Origin: Novosphingobium barchaimii LL02
GTDB lineage: Bacteria; Pseudomonadota; Alphaproteobacteria; Sphingomonadales; Sphingomonadaceae
NCBI RefSeq assembly: GCF_001046635.1
Contig: NZ_KQ130452.1
Coordinates: forward strand, 1,356,795 to 1,413,041
Reading direction: 5' to 3'
Length of the DNA stretch: 56,247 nucleotides
The notes under the pieces were generated by a model that was not told the origin of the DNA, did no database searches, and worked only from the letters and a program-made list of their open reading frames with translations. The position numbers were made by a program, and so were the translations under genes. Numbering within the stretch: the stretch's first letter is position 1; every line of letters begins with the position of its first letter. Below, piece by piece: positions 43,657-52,132 of this stretch.

Positions 43657-46446
43657 ATGAGCCAAACAGGCGCCGAACACTTCTTTCAGGTCCTCCTCTG
43701 CGCGAGAGACCAGCATCGGCCGGAGATGGTCGTGCTGGCAATCCTTGCCTGCGCCCTGGCTGGCGGTAAGGCCATGTCCCTCCTCTACCAGGCGCGCGGC
43801 CGCAAGCGCAGCGGTGGCTACCTGCTGGCCGGCCTCATACTCGGCTTCGGATGTTGGGCAGCACACTTCATCTCGTCTTTGGGCTTCGATACCCGCCACC
43901 ATCATTCCTATTCGCCGTGGCTGACTGCCGTTTCGCTGGTCGTCGGCATTACCGGAGCACAGGCCGCGCTCTATCTGGCAGTACAGTCGCGATCGAAGGT
44001 CGGCCTCGTCCCCGCCGCACTGCTGCTGAGCGCGGGGCTGGCGGCAATGCACTACACCGGCATGGCGGCGCTGGAAGTTCCCGCAATGCTAAGCTGGGAT
44101 TGGCATCTTGTGGCGGCTTCGGTCGTCTTGCCGGCAATCCTGTTCTATCCCGGACTTTTCATCGCCCTGCGCGCGCGAGGTTTAACTCATATTCTCGCGG
44201 CAGCCGGATTGGTAACGATGGCTGCGCAGGCCCTTCACTATTGCGGCACAGCCGCGCTGACCTTCATTCCGTCGCACCTCTCCGACCAGGGGCTCTCGAT
44301 ACCGCAGGAGGAACTGGCCGCATGGCTGTGCGTCGGCTCGCTGGCGGTGGTGGCGATCAGTACGTTTGCGCACCAATTGCGCCAGCGCGCCCACGCCGCA
44401 CGGTTGCTGGCCGAGCGCCAGTTTGCACAGTTGGTCAGGGGCACGTCCGATTACGCGATCTGCATGCTCGACCTCAGCGCGCATGTTGCGCAGTGGAACG
44501 CGGGCGGCCGCTCGCTAATCGGCTATGACGATGCCGAGGCGCTGGGCCTGCCCTTCGCGCGCTTCTTTACAGCCGAGGACCGCGCTGCGGGCCGCCCCGC
44601 ACTCGCCATCGCCGAGGCAGATGCTCTGGGCATCTCCAAGGGGCAGTGGCTTTGCACCCGCAGCGACGGGTCGCATTTCTGGGCGCACGGCACGATCGAG
44701 AAACTGTGCGACGAGGACGGCGCACCCATCGGTTATTCGCTCATCACCCGCGACATCACCGAGATCAAGACGGCGCAGGACGCGCTGGCCGAAAAGTCAC
44801 ACCAGCTCGACACCGCACTGGAACACATGAGCCAGGGCCTGTGCATGTTCGACTCACAAGAGCGCCTGATCTTCGCCAACCGCGCCTTTTACCGGGTCTG
44901 GGCAATCCCGGAAGAGCGCTGCCAAGCCGGAACCACCCTTACCGAACTGGTCTATGCCGGCTACTTGGCGGCGGAGTACCACCCGGTTCAGACGCTCGAT
45001 AAGATCCGCAAGTCCGTCCTGCGTGCCAGCACTTCGGGCGACCGTCCTTCATGGCATCTCGATGTCAGCAACGACCTGGTACTGGCGATCAGCGAGCGTG
45101 CGCTGCCCGACGGCGGCTGGATCGCCACATTTGAAGACATCACCCAGCAGCGCCGTTCCGAAGCCCGGATCGCGCACATGGCCATGCATGACCCATTGAC
45201 CGGCCTGCCGAACCGCGCCCAGTTCAATCGGGAAGTGGACGCAATGATCGCCGATGCCACGCTGGCGCACGAGAAAGTCGCAGTGCTCGCCATCGACCTC
45301 GACCGCTTCAAGGAGATCAACGACACGTTCGGACATGCCTCAGGCGACCACCTGCTACAGGTTCTGGCGGGGCGCTTCAGCGCCACCCGCCGCGAAGGCG
45401 AGGCGTTGGCCCGCCTCGGCGGCGACGAATTCGCGGCCGCCATCCGCTTCACCCGCCGCAGCCAGCTCAACGACTTCATCGCCCGAATCCGGGCCTGCAT
45501 CACTGTGCCGGTTGACGATCAAGGACAGCCACTCACCGTTGGCGCCAGCTTGGGTGTCGCCACTTACCCGCTTCACGGCGACACCCGCGAGACCCTGCTC
45601 AACAATGCCGACCTCGCGATGTACCGCGCCAAGGCCAGACTGGGTGAAAGCATCTGCTTCTTCGAAACGGGCATGGACGAAAGAGCGCGCGAACGCAGGC
45701 AGCTCGCCAACGACTTGCGCCAAGCCGGCGCGAATGGCCAGTTGAGCGTACTCTACCAGCCACAGCACTCGCTGCGCACCGGCGCGGTATCGGGCTACGA
45801 GGCGCTGCTACGTTGGATGCACCCCCGCCGGGGGCTGGTATCGCCCGACGAATTCATACCCATCGCCGAGGAGACTGGCGAGATCATCGCGCTGGGCGAA
45901 TGGGTGCTGCGTGAGGCCTGCCATGAAGCCCGGTCATGGCCGGGCGAGGAGAAGGTCGCGGTCAATCTTTCGCCCGTACAGTTCCTTCAGCCCAATCTTG
46001 TAGAAATGGTCCGCTCCGTTCTGGTGGAGACGGGCCTTCCTGCCCGCCGGCTCGAACTGGAGATCACCGAAACCGCCATCATCCACGATAAACTGCGCGC
46101 GCTCCATTGCCTGCGCCTCATCAAGGCCATGGGCATCAGCGTGGCCATTGACGACTTCGGCACCGGCTATTCCTCCCTCGACACATTGCAGTCGTTCCCG
46201 TTCGACAAGATCAAGATCGACAAGTCGTTCCTGCTGAAATCAGAAGGCAGCGCCCAAGCCCGCGCCATTATTCGCGCCGTTCTGGCGCTGGGCCGCAGCC
46301 TCGACATACCTGTGCTGGCCGAGGGAATCGAGACTGAGGGGCAGCTCAGGGTGCTGAAGGCGGAAGGCTGCGACGAGGGCCAGGGTTATTATTTCGGCCA
46401 TCCCTCTGCCGCGCCCAGTTTGAAAGTGCGGGAAGCAGCGCCGTGA
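43657..46446 (+). CDS. MHYT-PAS-GGDEF-EAL cyclic-di-GMP protein
   Basis: A 929-residue membrane signalling protein that may make and break c-di-GMP. Residues about 1-240 hold seven hydrophobic helices with the MHYT motifs AAHF (degenerate), MHYT and LHYC, thought to bind copper and sense O2, CO or NO. Two PAS-like regions follow (QLVRGTSDYAICMLDLSAHVAQWN and LEHMSQGLCMFDSQERLIFANRAF). GGDEF is intact (ARLGGDEFAA), with RxxE in place of the RxxD inhibition site. The EAL domain has YEALLRW, LEITET and IDDFGTGYSS. The ATG at 43657 is chosen over an in-frame TTG 21 bases upstream. Confidence 0.92.
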   Translation: MSQTGAEHFFQVLLCARDQHRPEMVVLAILACALAGGKAMSLLYQARGRKRSGGYLLAGLILGFGCWAAHFISSLGFDTRHHHSYSPWLTAVSLVVGITGAQAALYLAVQSRSKVGLVPAALLLSAGLAAMHYTGMAALEVPAMLSWDWHLVAASVVLPAILFYPGLFIALRARGLTHILAAAGLVTMAAQALHYCGTAALTFIPSHLSDQGLSIPQEELAAWLCVGSLAVVAISTFAHQLRQRAHAARLLAERQFAQLVRGTSDYAICMLDLSAHVAQWNAGGRSLIGYDDAEALGLPFARFFTAEDRAAGRPALAIAEADALGISKGQWLCTRSDGSHFWAHGTIEKLCDEDGAPIGYSLITRDITEIKTAQDALAEKSHQLDTALEHMSQGLCMFDSQERLIFANRAFYRVWAIPEERCQAGTTLTELVYAGYLAAEYHPVQTLDKIRKSVLRASTSGDRPSWHLDVSNDLVLAISERALPDGGWIATFEDITQQRRSEARIAHMAMHDPLTGLPNRAQFNREVDAMIADATLAHEKVAVLAIDLDRFKEINDTFGHASGDHLLQVLAGRFSATRREGEALARLGGDEFAAAIRFTRRSQLNDFIARIRACITVPVDDQGQPLTVGASLGVATYPLHGDTRETLLNNADLAMYRAKARLGESICFFETGMDERARERRQLANDLRQAGANGQLSVLYQPQHSLRTGAVSGYEALLRWMHPRRGLVSPDEFIPIAEETGEIIALGEWVLREACHEARSWPGEEKVAVNLSPVQFLQPNLVEMVRSVLVETGLPARRLELEITETAIIHDKLRALHCLRLIKAMGISVAIDDFGTGYSSLDTLQSFPFDKIKIDKSFLLKSEGSAQARAIIRAVLALGRSLDIPVLAEGIETEGQLRVLKAEGCDEGQGYYFGHPSAAPSLKVREAAP

Positions 46447-46560
46447 AGACAAGCCGGTCCAGCTCTCATGATATTGAAAGATATCTTCATCTTTCCTCAC
46501 CCCGGCGTTTACCAATGCAGGAAAAATTAACTTCCTTGGTCTTAGCTTGGGCCAAACCGG

Positions 46561-48678
46561 ATGGGGATCTGCGTGTATTTGGGGCTTGATAACGAGAAGG
46601 CGGACACGGTGAAGTCCGGCGCGATTGGCGATGACACGACCATGCCTTCGCTAGACACCGCGCTGCAGGCTGCCTCACTCGCCGAAAAGCGCCTTCGCGA
46701 GGCGATCGAGGCGATCCCGCAGGGCATCGTCTTCCTCGACGAGGAAGACCGCTACATCCTGTGGAACGAGCGCTACGCCGAAATCTACGAGAAGTCCGCC
46801 GACTTGCTGAAACCCGGCGTAAGGCTGGCCGATGCCTTGCGCATCGGCATCGAGCGTGGCGACTATCCCGAGGCGACGGGACAGGAAGAGCAATGGCTGT
46901 CCAGCCGCATCGCCCAGTTGCACCAGCCGGGGCGGCGACACGAACAGCGTCTGTCGAACGGGCGCTGCATCATGATCGAGGAGCGCCGCATAGAAGGCGG
47001 CGGCACGATCGGTATCCGTGTCGACATCACCGACCTCAAGCAGAAGGAAGAAACGTTCCGTCTGCTGTTCGAACTCAACCCCCTTCCGATGCTGGTCTAC
47101 GATCAGGAGACAGGCCGCGTCCGCGCCGCCAACGAGGCCGCCTACGCCCTGCTCGGCTATGGCCCCGGCGAAATGGATTCCCTGCCCGCGCGTGCTCTGT
47201 TTCCCGCAAGCCTGTGGCAAAATGCCTCCGAACTGCTCGCCACCGACCATTCCGATGCCAACGACTGCTGGCAGATGCTGCGCAGGGATGGAACTTGCGT
47301 CGACACGGCTATCTCCACCCGCCTCTCCGGGCTGGAGGACCATGCCGGCACCATCGTCTCGATCTTCGACGTAACAGAGCGCCGCCGCATCGAGCAGCGC
47401 ATGGCCCACATGGCGCGGCACGACGAACTGACAGGCCTTGCCAACCGCGCCCACTGCCGCGAACACCTGCGCGACCTGCTGGACCGTGCCGGCTCCACCG
47501 AAACCATCACCTTCGCGCTGGTCGATCTCGATCATTTCAAGCCGGTGAACGACACTTACGGCCACCATTTCGGCGACGTCGTGCTGACCGAGACCGCAAC
47601 GCGCATGCGCGAACTGATCCCGCCAGACGCCCTGCTGTGCCGGGTGGGCGGCGACGAGTTTGCGGTGATCTTCCGCCGCTCCAGCCTGACCCAGGCCGAA
47701 TTGGTCGCCAAGTCGATCATCACCACGCTCTCCGAACCGTTCTTCGTGCAGGGCCACATGATCCACATCGGCGCCACTATCGGCTTCGCATCCTCTCCAT
47801 ACGACACCCGCGAAGCCGAAACGCTGATGCGGTATGCAGACCTTGCGCTTTACGCCGCCAAGGGTGAGCGGCGCGGAACCTGCCGGGGCTTCGAAGCCGG
47901 CATGGATGCAGCCGCGCAGGAGAAGAACCGGCTGGAGAAGGACTTGCGCGCGGCAGTCCGCCAGGGATCTCTCGAAGTCCATTACCAGCCGATCGTCGAC
48001 CTGCAGACCGGCGCGGTCGAATGCTATGAGGCGCTGCTGCGCTGGAACCACCCGGAGCGCGGCGCGGTGCCGCCCGATGTCTTCGTTCCCCTGGCCGAGG
48101 AGATGGGCCTGATAGACCCGATCGGCCGCTTCGTGCTGGGCAGTGCATGCGCAGAGGCCATGCGCTGGCCGGCGCATGTACGCGTCGCGGTGAACGTCTC
48201 GCCGCTTCAGTTCCGCAACGGCAACCTGCTGAGCACAGTCATCAACGCCCTGTCCACCTCTGGCCTCGCCGCAGAGCGGCTGGAGTTGGAGATCACTGAA
48301 GCGGTGCTGATGGAAAAGGGGCCACGCCCGGCCGCCATCATCCGCAACCTGCGCGCCTTCGGAATCGGCATCTCGCTGGACGATTTCGGCACCGGCTATT
48401 CCTCGCTGAGCTATTTGCTCAACTACCCTTTCACCAAGATCAAGATCGACAAGTCGTTCATCCTCAACCTGCACCAGGAGGCGAGTTCGCGCGCCGTGAT
48501 CCGCGCCGTCATCGGGCTGGGCCGCAGCCTGGGCCTGACCGTCACCGCCGAGGGCATAGAGCACGAGATCGACCGCGATTATCTGCGCGAGGAAGGCTGC
48601 ACGCAGGGGCAGGGATATCTGTTCGGCCACGCAGAGCCGCCACTGGCGATCGCCGCGGCGCAGTGCCGCGCCGCCTGA
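46561..48678 (+). CDS. PAS-GGDEF-EAL cyclic-di-GMP protein
   Basis: A 705-residue soluble signalling protein. Two PAS-type segments (EAIEAIPQGIVFLDEEDRYILWNERYAEIYE and LLFELNPLPMLVYDQETGRVRAANEAAYALLGYG) precede GGDEF (CRVGGDEFAVIF, no RxxD inhibition site) and EAL (YEALLRWNHPERG, LEITEAVLME, LDDFGTGYSSL, KIKIDKSF). Both catalytic signatures look intact, so direction of activity cannot be told. It follows the MHYT protein on the same strand after 114 bases and shares its GGDEF-EAL layout, so a tandem duplication with different sensor parts is likely. Confidence 0.92.
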   Translation: MGICVYLGLDNEKADTVKSGAIGDDTTMPSLDTALQAASLAEKRLREAIEAIPQGIVFLDEEDRYILWNERYAEIYEKSADLLKPGVRLADALRIGIERGDYPEATGQEEQWLSSRIAQLHQPGRRHEQRLSNGRCIMIEERRIEGGGTIGIRVDITDLKQKEETFRLLFELNPLPMLVYDQETGRVRAANEAAYALLGYGPGEMDSLPARALFPASLWQNASELLATDHSDANDCWQMLRRDGTCVDTAISTRLSGLEDHAGTIVSIFDVTERRRIEQRMAHMARHDELTGLANRAHCREHLRDLLDRAGSTETITFALVDLDHFKPVNDTYGHHFGDVVLTETATRMRELIPPDALLCRVGGDEFAVIFRRSSLTQAELVAKSIITTLSEPFFVQGHMIHIGATIGFASSPYDTREAETLMRYADLALYAAKGERRGTCRGFEAGMDAAAQEKNRLEKDLRAAVRQGSLEVHYQPIVDLQTGAVECYEALLRWNHPERGAVPPDVFVPLAEEMGLIDPIGRFVLGSACAEAMRWPAHVRVAVNVSPLQFRNGNLLSTVINALSTSGLAAERLELEITEAVLMEKGPRPAAIIRNLRAFGIGISLDDFGTGYSSLSYLLNYPFTKIKIDKSFILNLHQEASSRAVIRAVIGLGRSLGLTVTAEGIEHEIDRDYLREEGCTQGQGYLFGHAEPPLAIAAAQCRAA

Positions 48679-48709
48679 TCAGGATCGCAGGCGAGCGAAC
48701 CGCGAGCAG

Positions 48710-49372
48710 TCAGGCCTGGATCGCGCGGCGGCAGAATTCCCAGAGGTCCTCGGCGAGTCCCTCACGCTCGGCGGGATCGGCCGCCCCCCCTTCTTCGGCA
48801 AGCAGCACGGTGTGCACCGTGGTCGAGACAAGATTGTAGATCAGCCGCGCCTGAAGCTGGGAATCCGCAGCGCGGAACACCCCCTGCCCCATTCCGAGCG
48901 CGACATGCCCGGCCATCACGTCCAGTAGCGGTTCAAGCGCCGAGTTCAATTCAGACGGCCGGGTCTGCGCCAGGCGAAGGTGCTCGCGGCTGAGGGCAGC
49001 GCCTCGCCGGTTGGCACCCATGCGGTCCTGTCCCAGTTGCCCGACGACGATCCCGGTGACGATAGCCTGCAATGCCTCCACCGGCCCGGCGCACCGCGCC
49101 GTAATCTCGCGGAATTGCAGCGCAGCGGCGCGCAGAGACTGGTCGAACACCGCCAGCACGAGATCGTCCTTGCCCTGGAACCGCTCGTAGAAAGCCCTCC
49201 GCGCGAGGCCCGCACGCGCCAGCACGGCACGGATCGTCAGCCCCTCCAGCCCCGCTTCGTCGAGCAGGTCGTAAGCGGCGCGGATTAGCACCAGCGTGCG
49301 GTCCGCCGCATCCCCGGAAGTTCCGGCAGGAATTTCGGGGAGCGCGAACAGGGGCGGATAAGTCGTCGGCAT
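48710..49372 (-). CDS. TetR-family transcriptional regulator
   Basis: A 220-residue repressor: AAYDLLDEAGLEGLTIRAVLARAGLARRAFYERFQGKDDLVLAVFD is the N-terminal helix-turn-helix, followed by a variable all-helical ligand domain with the late AERE...LWEFCRRAI. It starts at ATG 49372 behind GGGGAG. It is divergent from the ferredoxin-P450 genes, and a perfect dyad lies at their promoter, so it most likely controls them in response to the P450 substrate or product. Confidence 0.88.
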   Translation of the reverse strand: MPTTYPPLFALPEIPAGTSGDAADRTLVLIRAAYDLLDEAGLEGLTIRAVLARAGLARRAFYERFQGKDDLVLAVFDQSLRAAALQFREITARCAGPVEALQAIVTGIVVGQLGQDRMGANRRGAALSREHLRLAQTRPSELNSALEPLLDVMAGHVALGMGQGVFRAADSQLQARLIYNLVSTTVHTVLLAEEGGAADPAEREGLAEDLWEFCRRAIQA

Positions 49373-49474
49373 TGCTCCCCCGCTAGGCCGTGATCGCGTG
49401 CCGGTCCAGCCTGCCTGCATGCAAAACACGCACCTTGTGACTGCGCGCCAGGCACGCACCGCCCTGTCCGGCGA

Positions 49475-49522
49475 TTGACTTGCCAACCCGCCTCGGAGTA
49501 CAAGTTTGAGAACGCTGTTCTC
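49475..49522 (+). promoter_or_regulatory. Promoter and TetR operator candidate of the ferredoxin-P450 operon
   Basis: TTGACT (49475-49480) and TACAAG (49499-49504) with an 18-base spacer resemble a sigma-70 promoter. GAGAAC-GCT-GTTCTC, a perfect 15-base dyad at 49508-49522, lies where transcription would start, a classical repressor position. Confidence 0.5.
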
Positions 49523-49560
49523 GGGTTAAGCGAGCAAGGCGAAAGAAAGCGAGAGGAACC

Positions 49561-49887
49561 ATGGCAAAGGTCACATACGTCGATCACACTGGCACGGCGG
49601 TGGAGGTCGATATCGCGGTTGGCGAGAACGTCATGCGCGGTGCACTCTACAATGGCATCGAGGGCATAACCGGGGAATGCGGCGGCGGTCTCTCCTGCGC
49701 GACGTGCCACTGCTACGTCGACGATGCATGGACCGACGCGGCCGGCGGCCCTTCCTCCGAAGCTGAGGCCGAACTGCTAGAATCCACAGCGGCCGAGGTA
49801 AAGCCCAGTAGCCGCTTGTCGTGCCAGCTGGTGGTCACCGAGGCACTCGACGGCATGGTCGTGCACATGCCCGAACACCAGCTCTGA
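49561..49887 (+). CDS. [2Fe-2S] ferredoxin, adrenodoxin/putidaredoxin type
   Basis: A 108-residue electron carrier. Three cluster ligands lie in GECGGGLSCATCHCYVDDAW and the fourth in SRLSCQLVV, the CX5CX2C...C spacing of vertebrate-type ferredoxins that feed class I P450s. The acidic segment SSEAEAELLESTAAEV matches the redox-partner binding helix. AGAGGAA precedes the ATG. It lies 25 bases upstream of the P450 gene; a reductase gene is not seen. Confidence 0.94.
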   Translation: MAKVTYVDHTGTAVEVDIAVGENVMRGALYNGIEGITGECGGGLSCATCHCYVDDAWTDAAGGPSSEAEAELLESTAAEVKPSSRLSCQLVVTEALDGMVVHMPEHQL

Positions 49888-49912
49888 CCGCGCGGATAGG
49901 GAGACAAGAAAA

Positions 49913-50635
49913 ATGCCTATCGACGCCGCCAATCCCGTCGCGCCCGTGTTCCCGCGTCATGTCGGCATGGACCAGGTGCCAGCCCACGTGCCACCCGAAC
50001 TGATCCGGCAGTCCGGCCTGACTTTCGGCCCGGACTTCCTTGCAAACCCACACGATTTCATGGCCGCGCTCCACGAAAAGCAGCCGCCGATCTATTACGA
50101 TGTCAGCCCGATGGGTAATATGTGGCACCTCATCAAGCACGAGGATGCGCTGTTCGGCCTGCGCCACCCGGACGTCTTTTCCAACGAGGGCGCCACCCCC
50201 TTCCCGCGTGATCCGGACGACTATTTCTACTTCATCCCGATCGAGATCGATCCGCCCCACCACCGCAAGTACCGCAACATCGTCGACCCGGTGTTCAGCC
50301 CTCAGGGCGTGCTCAAACTGGAAGGTCAGATCCGCCAGCGTGCCAACGACCTGATCGACGCGATCGATGCCAAAGTCGCCGCCAGGGAGACTTGCGAATA
50401 TACCGAAGACTATGGCCGCCCGCTGCCCGTCTCGGTCTTCCTCGACATCATGGGCTTGCCGCAAGACATGCGGGACGAATTCGTCGACTGGGCGGTGAAG
50501 CTGCTGCATTCGAACGACCGGGCGATCATGGCCGAACAGATGGGCAAGATCACCGCCTATCTGAAGAGCGCGATCGAGGACAAGAAGGCTAATCCCGACG
50601 ACGGCGTCGTTAGCTGTAGGCGCTTGCAACCGTAG
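49913..50635 (+). pseudogene. Cytochrome P450, cut off by transposon insertion
   Basis: The first 234 codons (49913-50614) encode the N-terminal half of a soluble bacterial class I P450. It has the start MPIDAANPVAPVFPRHVGMD, the B-C region HPDVFSNEGATPFPRDPDD and the helix C motif IEIDPPHHRKYRNIVDPVFSP. At base 50615 the frame runs into the transposon terminus, adds six foreign residues and stops. The I-helix threonine motif, ExxR and the heme-binding Cys are all missing, so no heme enzyme can form from this half. It resembles CYP101/CYP111-like enzymes of Novosphingobium, but the substrate is unknown. Confidence 0.92.
50610..50614. repeat. Presumed left copy of the target-site duplication
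   Basis: TTAGC directly before the transposon terminus. Five-base duplications are the rule for TniA/Mu-type elements; the partner copy would lie just past base 56247, outside the window. Confidence 0.4.
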
Positions 50636-50758
50636 CAGCTTCTGCTCGCAAACAGCGCCTTTTCCTGCCCAGATTACCTGACAACGAGCCGACTATGCTG
50701 CTCACGCTATCCGACAATGTGCTCGCCATCATCCGCGTCTGCTCGCAAACGGCAAAGG
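50615..50758 (+). repeat. Left terminal inverted repeat (about 144 bp)
   Basis: Aligns without gaps to the right end; I count 118 of 144 matching bases. Conserved blocks include TGTAGGCG, CTGCTCGCAAACAGCGC (50642-50658) and ATGCTGCTCACGCTAT (50695-50710), continuing to 50734. Units starting CTGCTC or a close variant begin at offsets 28, 51, 84, 105 and 125. Confidence 0.88.
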
Positions 50759-50793
50759 GCCGCTCATGGTATCTGCCAACTACAAAGTCGAGA

Positions 50794-51246
50794 TTAGCAG
50801 TCATTTGCTGATGCGCGATGCTCACGCAGCTTTGTGGAACCCAAGATCAGAAAGTACACGATGGGGCAAACCACCATCAGCATCACTGCTGGATCGGTAG
50901 CCCATCTCGTTGGGCCATCGCTGTCCGGCTCACTTGCTACCGCGAGCATGAGCGCGATTGATCCTCGCACAGCGGCGTAGGTGGCAGGAACAAGCAGGAT
51001 GTGGAGAAGCCACCCGTAGCGGAACCGCATGGCGCCAAACCAGCAGAGTACAGCTATGGCGGGTGGAGCGAGTGTGGCGGCTACGAAGCCGCAGAACCAA
51101 ATGGCAAACCCTGCCGGAGTCAGCGTATCGCGATAGTAGCTGGCGATCCCATCCGGTCGCAATCCGAGAGCGACGAAAGAGCCTGCGACGACAACGGCAC
51201 CCAAAGCCGTCAGTCCGACGCCACGCAATGTCCCGTGTCTCGGCAT
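50794..51246 (-). CDS. Passenger membrane protein of unknown function
   Basis: A 150-residue protein with four predicted membrane helices: VGLTALGAVVVAGSFVALGL, a long hydrophobic segment around TPAGFAIWFCGFVAATLAPPAIAVLCWFG, LLHILLVPATYAAVRGSIALML, and VMLMVVCPIVYFLILG. I recognise no family. It starts at ATG 51246, 28 bases after the stop of the carrier-like gene, so the two minus-strand passengers probably form one unit; a TTG at 51321 would make them overlap. Its role in transposition or host benefit is unknown. Confidence 0.65.
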   Translation of the reverse strand: MPRHGTLRGVGLTALGAVVVAGSFVALGLRPDGIASYYRDTLTPAGFAIWFCGFVAATLAPPAIAVLCWFGAMRFRYGWLLHILLVPATYAAVRGSIALMLAVASEPDSDGPTRWATDPAVMLMVVCPIVYFLILGSTKLREHRASANDC

Positions 51247-51274
51247 CAATCTATGCAATCCAGTAAGCCATTGA

Positions 51275-51967
51275 TCAGGCTGCTCGCACTTTGGCTCGGA
51301 AGAAGGTCGTTTCCGACCCAATCAGATCGGGGTCGATCCCGCTCTCCTCGGCGGCCAGTTGCTGGATGATCCGCCAAATCTCGGGGGCGGTGAGGCGCGC
51401 GCCGTCGCGGGCAAGCCTGCCACGGTTCTGCTCCGTGACCAGTCGGGCGAGATCGCCGATAGTGTCGCACCTCCGAGGTAATCGCCGGCGGTCGAGGTGC
51501 CGTAACCATAGCCCCGCGTAGGCGCTCGCTCCAGCAGCGAAGATGCGAAGGGGAGGTGCCAGCGTCGTGAAGGCGAGGATCGCGACCGCGACAGCGAAGC
51601 AGAGACCACTGACAATCCCAAGCCATCCGGCTCGCGTCGCCGGCATCTTGAGGTCGGTATCGGCTTCCAGGTCGCTGAACGCTTGGCGCAGCTTCCCACC
51701 GATCAGCGGCGCCAACGGCGCATCCGGCCCGACGTGCCGGCCAAGCCCGAGCGCGCGTCGAAGCCTGTAGAACGTCATCTGCGTGGCGCATGTCGTGCCG
51801 CCCCCGCTGTAGGCTGCGACATGCGCGACGACATGGTCACGCACCTCGCCGAACGTTGTCCAAGGCAGGTTCGAGCGCAGGCGCAGATCGAAGGTGCGCT
51901 CGATTGCGAGGAAGAAGTCGGTGTCGTCGCCATCACCGACCCAGCCAACCGTATCGAGCACCTGCAT
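51275..51967 (-). CDS. Passenger protein with two acyl-carrier-like modules around a membrane hairpin
   Basis: A 230-residue protein. Residues 1-60 (GDGDDTDFFLAIERTFDLRL, then TFGEVRDHVVAHV) look like an acyl-carrier or DUF1493-type helical bundle. Residues about 112-153 form a hydrophobic hairpin (WLGIVSGLCFAVAVAILAF and FAAGASAYAGLWL). Residues about 165-230 (DTIGDLARLVTEQN, then EIWRIIQQLAAEESGIDPDLI) resemble a second such module. The serine that takes phosphopantetheine in true carriers is replaced by Thr in the first module and not evident in the second. Function unknown. Confidence 0.6.
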   Translation of the reverse strand: MQVLDTVGWVGDGDDTDFFLAIERTFDLRLRSNLPWTTFGEVRDHVVAHVAAYSGGGTTCATQMTFYRLRRALGLGRHVGPDAPLAPLIGGKLRQAFSDLEADTDLKMPATRAGWLGIVSGLCFAVAVAILAFTTLAPPLRIFAAGASAYAGLWLRHLDRRRLPRRCDTIGDLARLVTEQNRGRLARDGARLTAPEIWRIIQQLAAEESGIDPDLIGSETTFFRAKVRAA

Positions 51968-52132
51968 GAACCCGGCTCCTCAGCGGTTCTGCAAAACGAC
52001 CGTTTCTGACGAGCCGATCGCCTTGCTGGGCCGGCAACGTAAATCTGCGGGCCGCACTTTGTCAAAACTGTTCTGGAAACCCGCGTCGCAAAACGGTATG
52101 CCCCGCACGAGTTTGGAGAAGATCAGACGCTC
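51968..52132. promoter_or_regulatory. Likely res site and divergent promoters of the transposon
   Basis: The 165 bases between the divergent passenger and resolvase genes are AT-richer and contain several CAAAAC/GTTTTG-like short repeats, including a dyad AAACG-AC-CGTTT near 51989. Serine-resolvase recombination sites usually occupy just this place. I cannot define subsites I-III by eye. Confidence 0.3.

Noticed and set aside
46675-48630. A 651-codon minus-strand ORF opposite the second GGDEF-EAL gene.
   Set aside because: Despite its length it is the mirror of a gene with complete domain signatures; its own translation is a featureless Gln/Ala/Gly-rich string.
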